Shown: positions 1 to 9,070 of the stretch, in pieces | How positions within the stretch are numbered: the first letter of the stretch is position 1 | Layout: every line of letters begins with the position of its first letter | DNA from: Candidatus Zixiibacteriota bacterium | GTDB lineage: Bacteria; Desulfobacterota; Binatia; UBA9968 | Length of the DNA: 57,477 nucleotides | Reading direction: 5' to 3' | Assembly (NCBI GenBank): GCA_035574315.1 | Contig: DATLYW010000023.1 | Location: forward strand, 1-57,477 | Notes under the pieces: model-generated | Databases searched by the model: none | Told to the model about the DNA's origin: nothing | Seen by the model: only the letters and a program-made list of their open reading frames with translations | Program-made: the position numbers and the translations under genes

Positions 1-1037
1 AGCCGCTCGAGCGCCAATGGCTCGAGCGGCTGGCCGAAGCGCGGAGCAACCTGCCCGACCTCGACGGGCGCGGCGTCTACGACCGCCACGTGCGCCCGGC
101 GCGGGTGGACTGGTGGCGTCTCGGCGCGCACTACGCGGTGACCTCGCTCTTCGAAAGCTACCCCGAACGCGTTCGCATCTACTGTTTCACGGCGGAGCGC
201 GAAGATTACCGCGTGACCGAGGCGGGACGCGCCCGGCTCGCCGTGGGGCGCGTGAGGCTCACGTCGGAGGTGTCCCTGGAATCGGCCGCGCTGAGCTTCG
301 GCGTGCTCCATTTCGGCGACCACAATGTGACCGGCGGAGCCCATCCGTTCACGGATCCGGAGCGTTACGAAGCCTTCGGGCGCGAAGTCGTCGAGCCGTT
401 TCGGCGCGCGGACTTCGCCGAGGTCGTGCGGCTGATGGATTATCACTTCGGCGACTCCCGCTATTCGATCCGGTCGCTCTTCCGCGACGAGCAGCGAAAG
501 ATCCTCGACACGATTCTGGCGACGGCCCTCGAGGAAGCCGAGGCGCTGTACCGCCAGATTTACGAGCCCCGCGCCGCCACCATGCGTTTCCTGGCGGGGC
601 TCGGCATTCCGCCCCCGAAGATGTTCTATGCGGCCGCCGAGCTTGTGCTCAATGGCCGCTTACGCCGCGCCCTGGAGCGGGATCCGATCGACACGGAGCG
701 GGTGGCCGCGCTCCTGGAGAACGCCCGCGTCGAGAACGTCAGCCTCGACACGGCGACCCTGGAGTTCGCCTGCCGCCGGACCCTCGAGCGGCTGGCCGAC
801 CGTTTCGCCGCCGATCCTTCGGCCGCCGCGCTCGACGAGCTGGACCGGTCGACGGCTCTCCTCGATCTGCTGCCGTTTCGCGTGGATCTCTGGAAAATTC
901 AAAACGCCTACTACCGGGTGCTGGAGACCGTTTACCCGGAGCGGCGGCGCGCCGCCGATGCCGGCGACCCGGCGGCACGCGCCTGGGCCGAGCGCTTTGT
1001 GGCGCTCGGGGGGAAGCTCGCGGTGAACGTGAGCTAG
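1..1037 (+). CDS. DUF3536-domain protein, C-terminal part (5' end outside window)
   Basis: The reading frame is open from the first bases (codons from position 3), so the true start lies upstream and only about 345 C-terminal residues are visible. The protein carries the DUF3536 signature: the stretch YAVTSLFESYP, then IYCFTAEREDYR, then LSFGVLHFGDHNVTGG. In full-length relatives this domain follows a glycoside-hydrolase family 57-like polysaccharide-active domain. The last 150 residues are helical and rich in Arg, Ala and Glu. A role in alpha-glucan or cell-envelope sugar metabolism is likely from the family, but the catalytic half is not in view. The 223 bases after its stop hold nothing I recognise. 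The family call is fairly secure; the function is not. Confidence 0.8.
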   Translation, partial: PLERQWLERLAEARSNLPDLDGRGVYDRHVRPARVDWWRLGAHYAVTSLFESYPERVRIYCFTAEREDYRVTEAGRARLAVGRVRLTSEVSLESAALSFGVLHFGDHNVTGGAHPFTDPERYEAFGREVVEPFRRADFAEVVRLMDYHFGDSRYSIRSLFRDEQRKILDTILATALEEAEALYRQIYEPRAATMRFLAGLGIPPPKMFYAAAELVLNGRLRRALERDPIDTERVAALLENARVENVSLDTATLEFACRRTLERLADRFAADPSAAALDELDRSTALLDLLPFRVDLWKIQNAYYRVLETVYPERRRAADAGDPAARAWAERFVALGGKLAVNVS

Positions 1038-1260
1038 CCGGGAACGGCGCCGGCTTTTCGACCTGCGAGCCATGCGCATTCCCGCGGCGCCCTGTCGCGT
1101 CCGACCGCACGGGCAACCCGGCTCCGCGCGGCTCGAGGGACGCCCGGCGGCCCTCGCGATGCGCCGGAGATTAGTCCTGCCGCTTTCGGACGCCTGCGAT
1201 TGGCTTACGGTGGCGCTGCCGCTCGCGGATCGGGGCTGATCTCGCCGCCGCTCGTCGGCC

Positions 1261-2592
1261 TCAGCCGACGAGCAACAGCTGGACGTCCATGACGTTGGTA
1301 CGCGTCGGACCGGTCACGATCAGATCCCCGAGCGAGCGGAAGACGGAATAGGAATCGTTGCGTTCCAGCGCGCCCCGCGGATCGATGCCCGCCGCGGCCG
1401 CGCGCTGCGCCGTCTGGCCGTCGGCCACGGCTCCCGCGGCGTCGGTGGGGCCGTCGATGCCGTCGGTGCCGGCGCTCAGGAGCACCGTGCCTTCGAGACC
1501 GTCGATCTCCAGGGCGAAAGCCAGTGCGAACTCCTGGTTGCGCCCTCCTCGACCCGGACCGCGAACCGTCACCGTGGTCTCACCGCCGGAAATTATGCAC
1601 GCCGGCGGCTGAAGCGGCATCGAGCCGGCGCGAACCGCCCTGGCGGTTCGCGCGTGGCGCGCGCCGGCTTCTCTCGCCTCGCCGGTCACCGGATCGGTGA
1701 GGATCCACGTATGGTAGCCGAGCGCTTCCGCGGCCTCCTTTGCCGCCGCCAGCGCCGTGGCGTTGTCGGCGATGACGACGTTGTGCACGCGCTCGAAGAT
1801 CGCCTCTCCGGGCTTGGGGGTCTCCTCGATCTCGCCTCGAGCCCCGCTTTCGAGCCTGGAAAGGACCGCTTGCGGCGCTCGAGCCAGGAGCCCGTGTCGT
1901 TCCAGGATCGCGAGGCAATCGGCGAAGGTCGAGGGATCGGGTGCGGTGGGCCCCGAGGCGACGCCTCCGATCGGATCACCGATCACGTCCGCCAGGATCA
2001 CCGCGGCCACGGTCGCGGGTTGTGCGAGCCGCGCCAGCTGCCCTCCCTTGATCCGGGAGAGATGCTTGCGCAGCGCGTTGATCTCCTCGATCGGCACGCC
2101 GTTGCGCAGAAGCAAATCGACGAGCCGCTGCTTGTCCTCCAGCGTGACGCCCGGGGCGGGGTCGACGAGCAACGCCGATCCGCCGCCCGACCAGAGGCAA
2201 AAGACGAGGTCGCGTTCTCCCGCTTGCCGCGCGACTTCGGCGACGGCACGCGCGGCTCGCACACCCTCCGGGTCGGGAATCGGATGGGCCGCTTCGCGCA
2301 CCTCGATGCGCTCGAGCGGAACCGAATGGCCGTACTTGACGACGACCGTGCCGCAGACGATCCTGTCGCCGAGCAAGGCTTCGACAGCCTCAGCCATCCG
2401 GGCCGACGCCTTGCCGGCCCCGATCACGCAGACGCGCCGGTAGTTCGAAAACCGGTATTCACGCCCGCCGATCTCGAGAGCTCCGCGGTCGGTCCGAACC
2501 GAGCGCCGCAGTGCAATCGCGGGGTCCGCTCCCCGAACGGCCGCTTCGAAGATAGTTCGCGCATCCTTTCGGAGTCGGGAGACGGAAAGCAT
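1261..2592 (-). CDS. Glycerate 2-kinase (DUF4147/MOFRL family)
   Basis: A 443-residue protein of the GckA-type glycerate kinase family, which makes 2-phosphoglycerate from D-glycerate and ATP in glyoxylate and serine-cycle metabolism. Visible family marks are the N-terminal VCVIGAGKASARMAEA segment, AHPIPDPEGV, the glycine-rich CLWSGGGSALL loop, NALRKHLSRIKGGQLA, and the C-terminal MOFRL part with SGGETTVTVRGPGRGGRNQE and SAGTDGIDGPTDAAGA. The start was set at the internal Met at 2592 because a GGAG lies about 7 bases upstream and the family begins there. A longer frame to 2739 only adds low-complexity residues and overlaps the next gene. It sits downstream of a small secreted protein gene on the same strand. 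Length is normal for the family. Confidence 0.92.
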   Translation of the reverse strand: MLSVSRLRKDARTIFEAAVRGADPAIALRRSVRTDRGALEIGGREYRFSNYRRVCVIGAGKASARMAEAVEALLGDRIVCGTVVVKYGHSVPLERIEVREAAHPIPDPEGVRAARAVAEVARQAGERDLVFCLWSGGGSALLVDPAPGVTLEDKQRLVDLLLRNGVPIEEINALRKHLSRIKGGQLARLAQPATVAAVILADVIGDPIGGVASGPTAPDPSTFADCLAILERHGLLARAPQAVLSRLESGARGEIEETPKPGEAIFERVHNVVIADNATALAAAKEAAEALGYHTWILTDPVTGEAREAGARHARTARAVRAGSMPLQPPACIISGGETTVTVRGPGRGGRNQEFALAFALEIDGLEGTVLLSAGTDGIDGPTDAAGAVADGQTAQRAAAAGIDPRGALERNDSYSVFRSLGDLIVTGPTRTNVMDVQLLLVG

Positions 2593-2653
2593 GAACGCTC
2601 CGCGGCCCAGGGCAGGGCCGAGGCGGGCGGAAACCGGAAGGGGAAGAAAGCCG

Positions 2654-3052
2654 TTACGGCCGGGAGACGCCGTCCTCGGCGCCGAAGAGCTTGAAACCGC
2701 CGAAGCCGTACTCCCCGATGGGCTGGCCGGTCGCGGCATCGAAGAGATCGATCAGCATGAACTTCTCCGGATGGCCGGCGAGGTAGTGGGAGAATATTTC
2801 TACGAATTGCTCTTTCTCGGCGTAGTCGGCGCGCGTGAATCCCTCGCCGACGTAGAGCCGATGCGGCCGCTTGCTGCTGTCGAGCCGAACCCAGAAACGG
2901 GCGCCGTTCGAACCGACCTGATCCAGCCACTTCCGGTACTCGCGCACCCGGGCCTCGATTTCTTTGAAGCTGACCGATTGCGCGGCGGCGGGAGCGGCAA
3001 AAAACAATGCGGATGCCAACAAAACAACCGCAGTCTTGCTCGGCATCCGCAT
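2654..3052 (-). CDS. Small secreted hypothetical protein
   Basis: A 132-residue protein with a clear Sec signal peptide (about residues 5-24, hydrophobic AVVLLASALFFAAPAAAQ, probable cleavage after AAA). The mature part is about 108 residues. It has a charged first helix, then beta-like segments including ARFWVRLDSS and FMLIDLFDAATGQPIGEYGFGGFKLFG. I do not recognise a domain. It lies 61 bases upstream of the glycerate kinase start and 24 bases downstream of the OmpA-type lipoprotein on the same strand, so it may be co-transcribed with the lipoprotein and act in the periplasm or envelope. The signal peptide and codon pattern support a real gene; the function is unknown. Confidence 0.7.
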   Translation of the reverse strand: MRMPSKTAVVLLASALFFAAPAAAQSVSFKEIEARVREYRKWLDQVGSNGARFWVRLDSSKRPHRLYVGEGFTRADYAEKEQFVEIFSHYLAGHPEKFMLIDLFDAATGQPIGEYGFGGFKLFGAEDGVSRP

Positions 3053-3075
3053 CGTTTCCAGCCGGCTGACGAAAG

Positions 3076-3789
3076 CTAGTTGACTTTTATCTCCACCCGG
3101 CGGTTCTTCGCCCGACCCTCTTTGGTCCGGTTGTCGGCGATCGGCTTGCTCTCGCCGAATCCCTGGCCGGTAATGCGATCCCGCTCGATCCCGTGCTTCA
3201 CGAGGTAGTCGCGCACCGAGTTCACGCGCCGCTCCGAGAGCTTCTGGTTGTAAGCCTCGGTCCCGATGCTGTCGGTGTGGCCGGAAAGCGACACGCGCTT
3301 GTCCTTGTTTTCCTTCATGAAAGCAACCAGCCGGTCGAGAATCTTCGCGGCCTCAGGCTTGATGTTGCTCTTGTCGAAGTCGAACAACACGTCGTCCAGG
3401 ATGATGGTCCGCTCCACCTTGGGCGCCGGCTTCGGTTTCGGCGGCGGTGGCGGCGGTGGCGGAGGAGGCGGCGGAGGTGCCGGCTTCGGTTTCGGCGGCG
3501 GTGGCGGCGGTGGCGGAGGAGGCGGCGGCGCCGGCTTGGGCTCTTCCGCCAGCAGGTAAGCGAGACCTCCACAAAGCAACGCGCCGGTCACGGCGCCGAT
3601 GGGAATGGCTTGTCCCTCGCTGAGTTTGTGTCCGGTATTGTGTGTAATGATTCCGCCTGCGGCGGCTCCAGCGGCCCCGCATATTGCCGCGCCTGTCAGT
3701 GCAGCTTTCTGTTTGTTGGTCATTCCGGCGCAACCGCTAACAGTGAAAAAAGCAAGAGCAGTAAGCGCCAGACATTTGTTTCGCTCCAT
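3076..3789 (-). CDS. OmpA-family lipoprotein with glycine zipper and poly-Pro linker
   Basis: A 237-residue Pal/OmpA-like outer-membrane lipoprotein. Residues 1-20 are a lipoprotein signal ending in the lipobox VSGC. Next comes a glycine-zipper hydrophobic segment (AALTGAAICGAAGAAAGG, about residues 27-45), then a linker with two runs of 12-13 prolines separated by KPKPA. The C-terminal OmpA peptidoglycan-binding domain follows, with LSGHTDSIGTEAYNQKLSERR and GFGESKPIADN and the NRRVEI ending. It should anchor the outer membrane to peptidoglycan. The start at 3789 was chosen for its GGGAGG box and because the signal peptide begins there; the frame continues 45 codons further upstream without a plausible start. 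A TTGACA promoter lies about 60 bases upstream. Confidence 0.93.
   Translation of the reverse strand: MERNKCLALTALAFFTVSGCAGMTNKQKAALTGAAICGAAGAAAGGIITHNTGHKLSEGQAIPIGAVTGALLCGGLAYLLAEEPKPAPPPPPPPPPPPPKPKPAPPPPPPPPPPPPPKPKPAPKVERTIILDDVLFDFDKSNIKPEAAKILDRLVAFMKENKDKRVSLSGHTDSIGTEAYNQKLSERRVNSVRDYLVKHGIERDRITGQGFGESKPIADNRTKEGRAKNRRVEIKVN
3425..3535. repeat. Tandem repeat encoding the poly-Pro linker
   Basis: Two near-identical units (starting at 3425 and 3479, period 54 bases) followed by the start of a third at 3530 (period 51). They encode the proline runs and KPKPA spacers of the OmpA-type lipoprotein on the minus strand. The plus-strand bases are long GGC/GGT/GGA runs. The in-frame 3-base difference between the periods gives proline runs of different length, as expected from slippage or unequal recombination. 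Confidence 0.85.
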
Positions 3790-3825
3790 CACTGCCTCCC
3801 GACAAACGGCAAATTTGTGGGTAAG

Positions 3826-3852
3826 GTAATACAACCTCCGTCTTATTGTCAA
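3826..3852 (-). promoter_or_regulatory. Putative sigma-70-type promoter for the OmpA-like lipoprotein
   Basis: On the minus strand a perfect -35 TTGACA (3847-3852) is followed after 15 bases by TATTAC (3826-3831, 4 of 6 matches). This places transcription start about 30 bases before the lipoprotein RBS. The region is much more AT-rich than its surroundings. The spacing is shorter than the usual 17, so the -10 assignment is uncertain. Confidence 0.45.
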
Positions 3853-4029
3853 GCCGAACGGCATATTTTTTTTACACCTCGCATGATCGCCGAATTCACA
3901 CACAATCTCCAGGAATTCGGACACTTATGCATTCGGTCCTGAGGTCGGCCTAAACGAGCGTTTTGCACCTTCGGCCCGAGGGCCGTCTAACTGAATGTCG
4001 GCGTATGATAAACTGATCGAGGAGGAATT

Positions 4030-4539
4030 ATGAAAGGCCGCACCATGATCACGTTGTTGCTCGCAATTGCGCTCTCCCGGCTTTTTTTCCCGGAGACCGT
4101 TGCAGCGGATGAGGCCCTTTACGTCACGACGGCCAACGTGCGTGTGCGCAAGGGGCCGGGTACCCACCACCCGATCGTCGCGACGATCCCGAAGGATGTT
4201 CGAGTCCACGTGGTCGGCCGGGAAAGGGACTGGCTCAAGGTCGAATCGCGCCACGGCAACAGGCCCGGTTACATCCACTCCCGGTATGCGCGCCCGATCG
4301 CTCTTGCCCCGGCGAAGTCGGCGCGAAGCGAATCGCGGGTCGCCGGCCTGTACCGAACCGTCGTCGACGTCGACCTGCGCGAAGGACCGGGGGCTCAGCA
4401 CAGGATCATCTACAAGATCCCCGCCGGCACGAGAATCAACGTGGTGCGCGCCGAAGGCGGATGGTTGCGAGTCGAATCGAAGCGCGGCAACCGCCCCGGC
4501 TATCTCGAAAAGGGATCCGTCGAACGGGTCGGTCCGTGA
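4030..4539 (+). CDS. Secreted protein with two SH3b domains
   Basis: A 169-residue exported protein. Residues 1-26 form a signal peptide (TMITLLLAIALSRLFFPE, probable cleavage near VAADE). Two bacterial SH3 (SH3_3) repeats follow at about 30-90 and 108-165. Each has the diagnostic pattern of ANVRVRKGPGT or VDLREGPGA, then a turn, then WLKVESRHGNRPGYI or WLRVESKRGNRPGYL. The near-identical second halves point to an internal duplication. Bacterial SH3b domains usually bind peptidoglycan or act as periplasmic interaction modules. The start is fixed by GGAGGAATT directly before the ATG. It is divergent from the OmpA lipoprotein and convergent with proC. Confidence 0.88.
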   Translation: MKGRTMITLLLAIALSRLFFPETVAADEALYVTTANVRVRKGPGTHHPIVATIPKDVRVHVVGRERDWLKVESRHGNRPGYIHSRYARPIALAPAKSARSESRVAGLYRTVVDVDLREGPGAQHRIIYKIPAGTRINVVRAEGGWLRVESKRGNRPGYLEKGSVERVGP

Positions 4540-4542
4540 AGA

Positions 4543-4559
4543 TCGCGGCGACGCCGCGA
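4543..4559. terminator. Small hairpin between convergent genes
   Basis: A 7-base stem (TCGCGGC / GCCGCGA) with a 3-base loop sits exactly in the 22-base gap between the convergent SH3b gene and proC. No T-run follows on either strand, so it is at best a weak bidirectional terminator or stabilising 3' hairpin. Confidence 0.3.
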
Positions 4560-4561
4560 GA

Positions 4562-5377
4562 TCACGACTCCCGTCCCAGCTCTTCGGAACGGCGGGTGGC
4601 GTGGACGACCGCGTCCATCACCGTTCCCCGAAATCCCTTGCGCTCGAGCGCGTAAAGGCCCGCGATCGTGGTTCCGCCCGGGGAAGTGACCTCGTCCTTG
4701 AGCTGACCCACGTGCCTGCCGCTTTCCAGCGCGAGCTTCGCCGCTCCATAAACCGTCTGCAGCGCGAGCTTCAGCGCCGCGTCGCGAGCCAGCCCGGCCT
4801 GCACTCCGCCGTCGGCGAGGGCTTCGATGAAAAGAAAGACGTAAGCCGGCCCGCTGCCGCTCAACCCGGTAACGGCGTCGAGGTAGCGTTCCGGGACGTT
4901 GAGCGCAATGCCGACGCTGGAAAGAATCGTCCCGACTTTTCGAAGATCCTCCGGCGTCGCCCGGCTCCCGGCGGCGTAGCAGGAAGCCGCGGCTCCGACG
5001 ACGCACGGAGTGTTGGTCATCACGCGGACGACTCGCGCCGGCTTGCCCAGCCGGGCCTCGATCCTGCGGCAGGGCACTCCCGCGGCCACGGATACCACCA
5101 GCTTGGCCTCCGTGACGTGGCCGGAAATCTCGTCCAGAACCGCGTCCGCCACCTGCGGCTTGACCGCAAGAAAGACGACGTCCGCGAAGTCGCAAACCTC
5201 GCGGTTCTCCGCGGTGAGCGCGATACCGAGCTCGGCCGCCAGGGCGCGCCGCCGCTCCTCGCTCGGCGCGCTTGCGATGAGCCTTTTGGGTTCGACAAGG
5301 CGGGCGTTCAGGACGCCCCTGAGAATCGCCGAGCCGATCTTTCCCGCGCCGATGACGCCGATTTTTTCTTGCAGCAT
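4562..5377 (-). CDS. proC: Pyrroline-5-carboxylate reductase
   Basis: A 271-residue enzyme that reduces 1-pyrroline-5-carboxylate to L-proline with NAD(P)H, the last step of proline synthesis, in the cytoplasm. The N-terminal Rossmann motif IGVIGAGKIGSAILRG (residues 6-21), the VFLAVKPQ segment, RVMTNTPCVVGAA, and the C-terminal dimerisation motif TGLSGSGPAYVFLFIEALAD and DEVTSPGGTTIAGL are all intact. Length is standard. Start 5377 is preceded by CGGAGGAACC at good spacing. It lies about 135 bases downstream of the large fusion gene on the same strand, with no sign of coupling. Confidence 0.96.
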   Translation of the reverse strand: MLQEKIGVIGAGKIGSAILRGVLNARLVEPKRLIASAPSEERRRALAAELGIALTAENREVCDFADVVFLAVKPQVADAVLDEISGHVTEAKLVVSVAAGVPCRRIEARLGKPARVVRVMTNTPCVVGAAASCYAAGSRATPEDLRKVGTILSSVGIALNVPERYLDAVTGLSGSGPAYVFLFIEALADGGVQAGLARDAALKLALQTVYGAAKLALESGRHVGQLKDEVTSPGGTTIAGLYALERKGFRGTVMDAVVHATRRSEELGRES

Positions 5378-5512
5378 GGCCGGTTCCTCCGAAGGACCTC
5401 GGGACTTCCTAAGAATAGAGCCTCGCCCCGGCTTCTGCCAAGCGCCAAAAAGCGCGCCGCCTGGCTCGAGACCCTCGAGCCTTACGCGCCGGATCCGAAC
5501 GCTGCCGCGTTG

Positions 5513-8500
5513 TCAGTATCTCCTGCCCAGCTCGTGGAGCCCCTTCCAGGCCTCGGTGTCGTCGGGGCTGAAAGCGAGCACCTCGCGGTACTTTTGTTCC
5601 GCCTGGTCGATTTTCCCGAGCTGGGCGTAGGCGCGGCCCAGGTTGATGCGCCAATCGTTACGCCGGCGCCGCATCCGTAGCGCCTCCGCGTAGGACTCCG
5701 CCGCCCTGTCCCACATCTGCAGCCTGAAGTAGACCTCGCCCAGCTCCGAGTGAAGCGTCGGCGACTCCTCCCCTTTGGCCTTCGAGCGTTCGAGCAGCTC
5801 CCGGGCCTCCTGGAGCATCGCCTTCATCCGCGCCGCGTCCTCCAGACGCGCCGCCCGGGCGGCGACCAGTCGTCCCCACGCCAGCAGCACCGCCGGATGC
5901 TCGGCGTCGATGGCGCGCGCCCGCGTGAACCACTTTTCCGCCTCCGCCAGCTCCCCCGAGTGGAGCGCGATGTTGCCCAGCCCCAGGTACGGCAGGATTT
6001 CCCGGGTGCCCATCTGGATGATTCTCGAGTAGACCGTCTTGGCCTCGGGCAAATAGAACTCGTCGCTCATCGCCAGAACCTCGGGGATCGTGCCCGGATC
6101 GCGCTCGAGCGCGGCCAGAGCCGCCTTGGCGGCCTCCGCGCTCTTGTCCTGCTCGAGCAGGATCTTCATCTGCAGGAGGTAAAACTTCGGATTCTTGGGG
6201 TCGCGCTGGATCGCCTGCCCGATCTCCGTCAGCGCGCGGGCGTGGTTGGAGCTCGCGGTGAAGGCCTGCGCCATGTAGAAATGATGCATCGCCTCGGGAA
6301 CGGGCAGCGGCCGCGACTTGAGCCACGGAGCGTCGATGACGAACGGCGCCATCAGGCGCCGGTTGAGCTCGGTGGTGGCTCGGCGCAGGTTCTTCGGCGC
6401 CGAGAACTCGAGCTCGGCGCCGTCGTCGGTGTTGATGTCCGCCCCTTTGGCGAAAGCGACGAAGCCGTCTCGGTTCAACCGGTAGAAGCCCTGGACGGCG
6501 TAGATGTCCGACAGCCCCAGATACTCGAGATCGGAGCGCAGCTTCTCGTTGCGCTCGTAAATCTCTTTCAGCTTCCGGTAGTCGAACACCTGCTCGCGCT
6601 TGCTGCCGATCAGCAGAAAGTCGCTTTCTTTCATGCTCCACAGCGAGACGTGGGGGAAGACCTCCGAGAACGTGCGAAACACCATGCGGAAGTCATCGGG
6701 GGACATCGAATAGTTGTGGAACCACTGGCCGAAGATGCCGTCGTCCTTGATCTTGGACTTGATGACCTCGTAAAACTCCCGCGTGTAGAGGTTGGCGATG
6801 CCGGCGATCCAGGGATTGGAGGGCTCGGCGGTGATCACGTCGTAGTACTTCGGCGTCGCCAGGATGTAGTTGCGGCCGTCGGTGGGAATCACCCGCACCC
6901 GCTTGTCCTCCAGCACCCCGTCGTGGCGGGACTGACGCGCGCTGCGGAACAGCCGATCGATGGCGCCACGGAAGTCCCGATCCTCGGAGAGCTTCATCAG
7001 CCGGGAGCGCTCCTCCTCCTTCATCACACCCTTGTAGTACAGACGCTTCCCGGCCGCGTCGTACCAGATCCGGCTGTTGCTGCCGTTCGACGGAAGGCTC
7101 ACGCCCTCCGGCAGCCGCTCGAACGGCACCGACACCCTGTCGAAGAACCTGCTTGCTTCGATCATCGCCGGCTCGATCTCGATGACCTCGATTTCCTTGA
7201 GCGTCGGGAAGGTCGCCAGGGCTTTCGCCGACATGCCGCTTCCCAGGCCGATGGTGAGCGCCACCTCGGCGTCGGGATGGAGCATCATCGGAATGTAGCT
7301 GGTCATCAGCTGGCTCAGGGCGTCGCCGTACGATCCGTCGATCTTGCCGTTGGACTTGAAGTAAATGTAATCGCTCCCCGGGATACGGTGCACGCTGACC
7401 GTCGTGGTCAACCCTTCGCGGTAGTAAAGGATCTCGTCGCGCCTCATCTCCTCCAGCCTGAGCGAGTTCGTCGGCAGGCTCTCGTAGCGATCGTGGTAGA
7501 TGGTCACTCCGCTGGTGAGAATATGGCGGTCCCAGCGCGGCAGGCGCTCCGGCACCAGAACCGCGAGCGCGAGAACCGACCCGCCGAACGCCAGCCTCGT
7601 CGGCTTGCCCATCCGGGGATCGATGAACACCAGCGCGCAGCCGATGAGCAGATTCATCATGACCGCGAACAGAATGGTGTTCTGCACCCCGATGTTCGGG
7701 ATCAGAATGAAGCCGCCCGCGAACGCGCCCGCCACCGCCCCGACCGTGTTGGCCGCGTAGGAGCTGCCCACGCCGCTCCCGACCCGGTAGAGGCTCTGCG
7801 TGAACAGGCGCGCGACCATCGGGAAGGTCATCCCCAGCAGCAGCGTGGGAACGAACATCACCAGCGAGGAGAGAAAGATCTGGAGATACAGGAAGACCGT
7901 GAAGGTGTCCCCGAATCCCTCCAGCAGGCGGACGAAGATCAGCGGCAACCGCTCGAACATCGGGATCGTCGCCAGCGCCGCCAGGCCGACCCAGACCTCC
8001 AGCAGCCCAAAGCCGCTCAAGCGCGCTTCGCGCTCGCCCATCGAGCGGGCATAGATGAAGCCGCCGAGGGCGAGACCGATCAGAAAGGTGACCAGCATGG
8101 TCGTGAAGGAATAGATCGAGCTGCCGATCACGAGCGTCAGCGCGCGCGTCCAGGCGTTCTCGTACACCAGCGATGCGAACCCCGAGAGCCCGAAAGCAAC
8201 CAGCACCGCCCACCGCAACCAGGAATGGCCCGCCTCGCTCCCCGCAGGCTCCTCCGCCGCCGACGCGGCTGCGACGGCCTCGCCGGGGTCCTTGTCGCGT
8301 ATCCGATCGACGGCGAGGATCAGCAGCGCGATCGCCAGGTTCACTCCCGCCGCCGTATAAACGGTGGCGCGCATGCCCATCGTCGGAATCAACAGGAAGC
8401 CGCCCGCCGCGCAGCCGATCACGGCGCCGAGCGTGTTGGTCGCGTAGAGATCGCCGACCCGGCGGCCGAAGTCCGCGAAGCTGCGGACATAGAAACGGCT

Positions 8501-8941
8501 GAGCACCGGGAGCGTCGCTCCCATGAGCAACGTGGGGAAGACCAGGAGCACGAACGAGAGGAAAAAAAGCACCAGATTGAAGAGGAAGGGATAGGACTCG
8601 TTCAAACCGAAAATCGGTCCGTACGCTTTTTGAGCGAGCCCGAAGAGGTATGGGACGGCGAAACCATAGATGCCGACCCCGGCTTCGAGGATGCCGTAGA
8701 GGAGGAAATCGTTCTTCCCGCGATCCGCGATCTGCCCGAAGACGTAGCTTCCGATCGCCAGCCCCGCCATGAACGCCGAGAGCACGGTGGCGATCGCGTA
8801 GGTGGTGTTGCCGAAAATCTGGGTCAACATCCGGGTCCATACCACCTGATAGATGAGCCCGGCCGCGCCCGAGAAAAAGAAGCAAAAGAGCCCGACCACG
8901 AAAAGCCAGTTCTGCCGGCCACGCACCGAAAAACCGGTCAT
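5513..8941 (-). CDS. Fused polytopic membrane protein / spermidine synthase-like / TPR protein
   Basis: A 1142-residue fusion. Residues about 10-480 form a polytopic membrane region with two similar halves, each with GAAGLIYQVVWTR or SGFASLVYENAWTR at its start and a PTLLMGATLP or PTLLLGMTFP motif, typical of membrane-bound spermidine-synthase-like proteins. A class I SAM-binding (polyamine synthase-like) domain follows, with VALTIGLGSGMSAKAL, IEVIEIEPAMIEAS and DVITAEPSNPWIAGIANLYT. It is interrupted by an insertion of about 80 residues. The last ~300 residues are TPR repeats, for example LGLGNIALHSGELAEAEKWF and INLGRAYAQLGKIDQAEQKY. True aminopropyl transfer has not been shown for this family. 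Start 8941 (ATG) is preferred over the upstream TTG because CGGGAG lies 6 bases before it. Confidence 0.88.
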   Translation of the reverse strand: MTGFSVRGRQNWLFVVGLFCFFFSGAAGLIYQVVWTRMLTQIFGNTTYAIATVLSAFMAGLAIGSYVFGQIADRGKNDFLLYGILEAGVGIYGFAVPYLFGLAQKAYGPIFGLNESYPFLFNLVLFFLSFVLLVFPTLLMGATLPVLSRFYVRSFADFGRRVGDLYATNTLGAVIGCAAGGFLLIPTMGMRATVYTAAGVNLAIALLILAVDRIRDKDPGEAVAAASAAEEPAGSEAGHSWLRWAVLVAFGLSGFASLVYENAWTRALTLVIGSSIYSFTTMLVTFLIGLALGGFIYARSMGEREARLSGFGLLEVWVGLAALATIPMFERLPLIFVRLLEGFGDTFTVFLYLQIFLSSLVMFVPTLLLGMTFPMVARLFTQSLYRVGSGVGSSYAANTVGAVAGAFAGGFILIPNIGVQNTILFAVMMNLLIGCALVFIDPRMGKPTRLAFGGSVLALAVLVPERLPRWDRHILTSGVTIYHDRYESLPTNSLRLEEMRRDEILYYREGLTTTVSVHRIPGSDYIYFKSNGKIDGSYGDALSQLMTSYIPMMLHPDAEVALTIGLGSGMSAKALATFPTLKEIEVIEIEPAMIEASRFFDRVSVPFERLPEGVSLPSNGSNSRIWYDAAGKRLYYKGVMKEEERSRLMKLSEDRDFRGAIDRLFRSARQSRHDGVLEDKRVRVIPTDGRNYILATPKYYDVITAEPSNPWIAGIANLYTREFYEVIKSKIKDDGIFGQWFHNYSMSPDDFRMVFRTFSEVFPHVSLWSMKESDFLLIGSKREQVFDYRKLKEIYERNEKLRSDLEYLGLSDIYAVQGFYRLNRDGFVAFAKGADINTDDGAELEFSAPKNLRRATTELNRRLMAPFVIDAPWLKSRPLPVPEAMHHFYMAQAFTASSNHARALTEIGQAIQRDPKNPKFYLLQMKILLEQDKSAEAAKAALAALERDPGTIPEVLAMSDEFYLPEAKTVYSRIIQMGTREILPYLGLGNIALHSGELAEAEKWFTRARAIDAEHPAVLLAWGRLVAARAARLEDAARMKAMLQEARELLERSKAKGEESPTLHSELGEVYFRLQMWDRAAESYAEALRMRRRRNDWRINLGRAYAQLGKIDQAEQKYREVLAFSPDDTEAWKGLHELGRRY

Positions 8942-9070
8942 ATCCAACTCCCGCAAAGCCTACCGGAGATAATTCCAGCACAGATATCAAGCGCCGCCAT
9001 GCCTGTAAAGGGTTCGCTTTTGCGGAAGCTCGGCCCCCCGGCAGGCGAGAGAGCCCGGCCGCGCCCTTCG

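Noticed and set aside
2593..2739. Upstream extension of the glycerate kinase frame
   Set aside because: Low-complexity Ser/Ala/Pro/Arg residues overlapping the secreted-protein gene; the internal ATG has an RBS and matches the family start.
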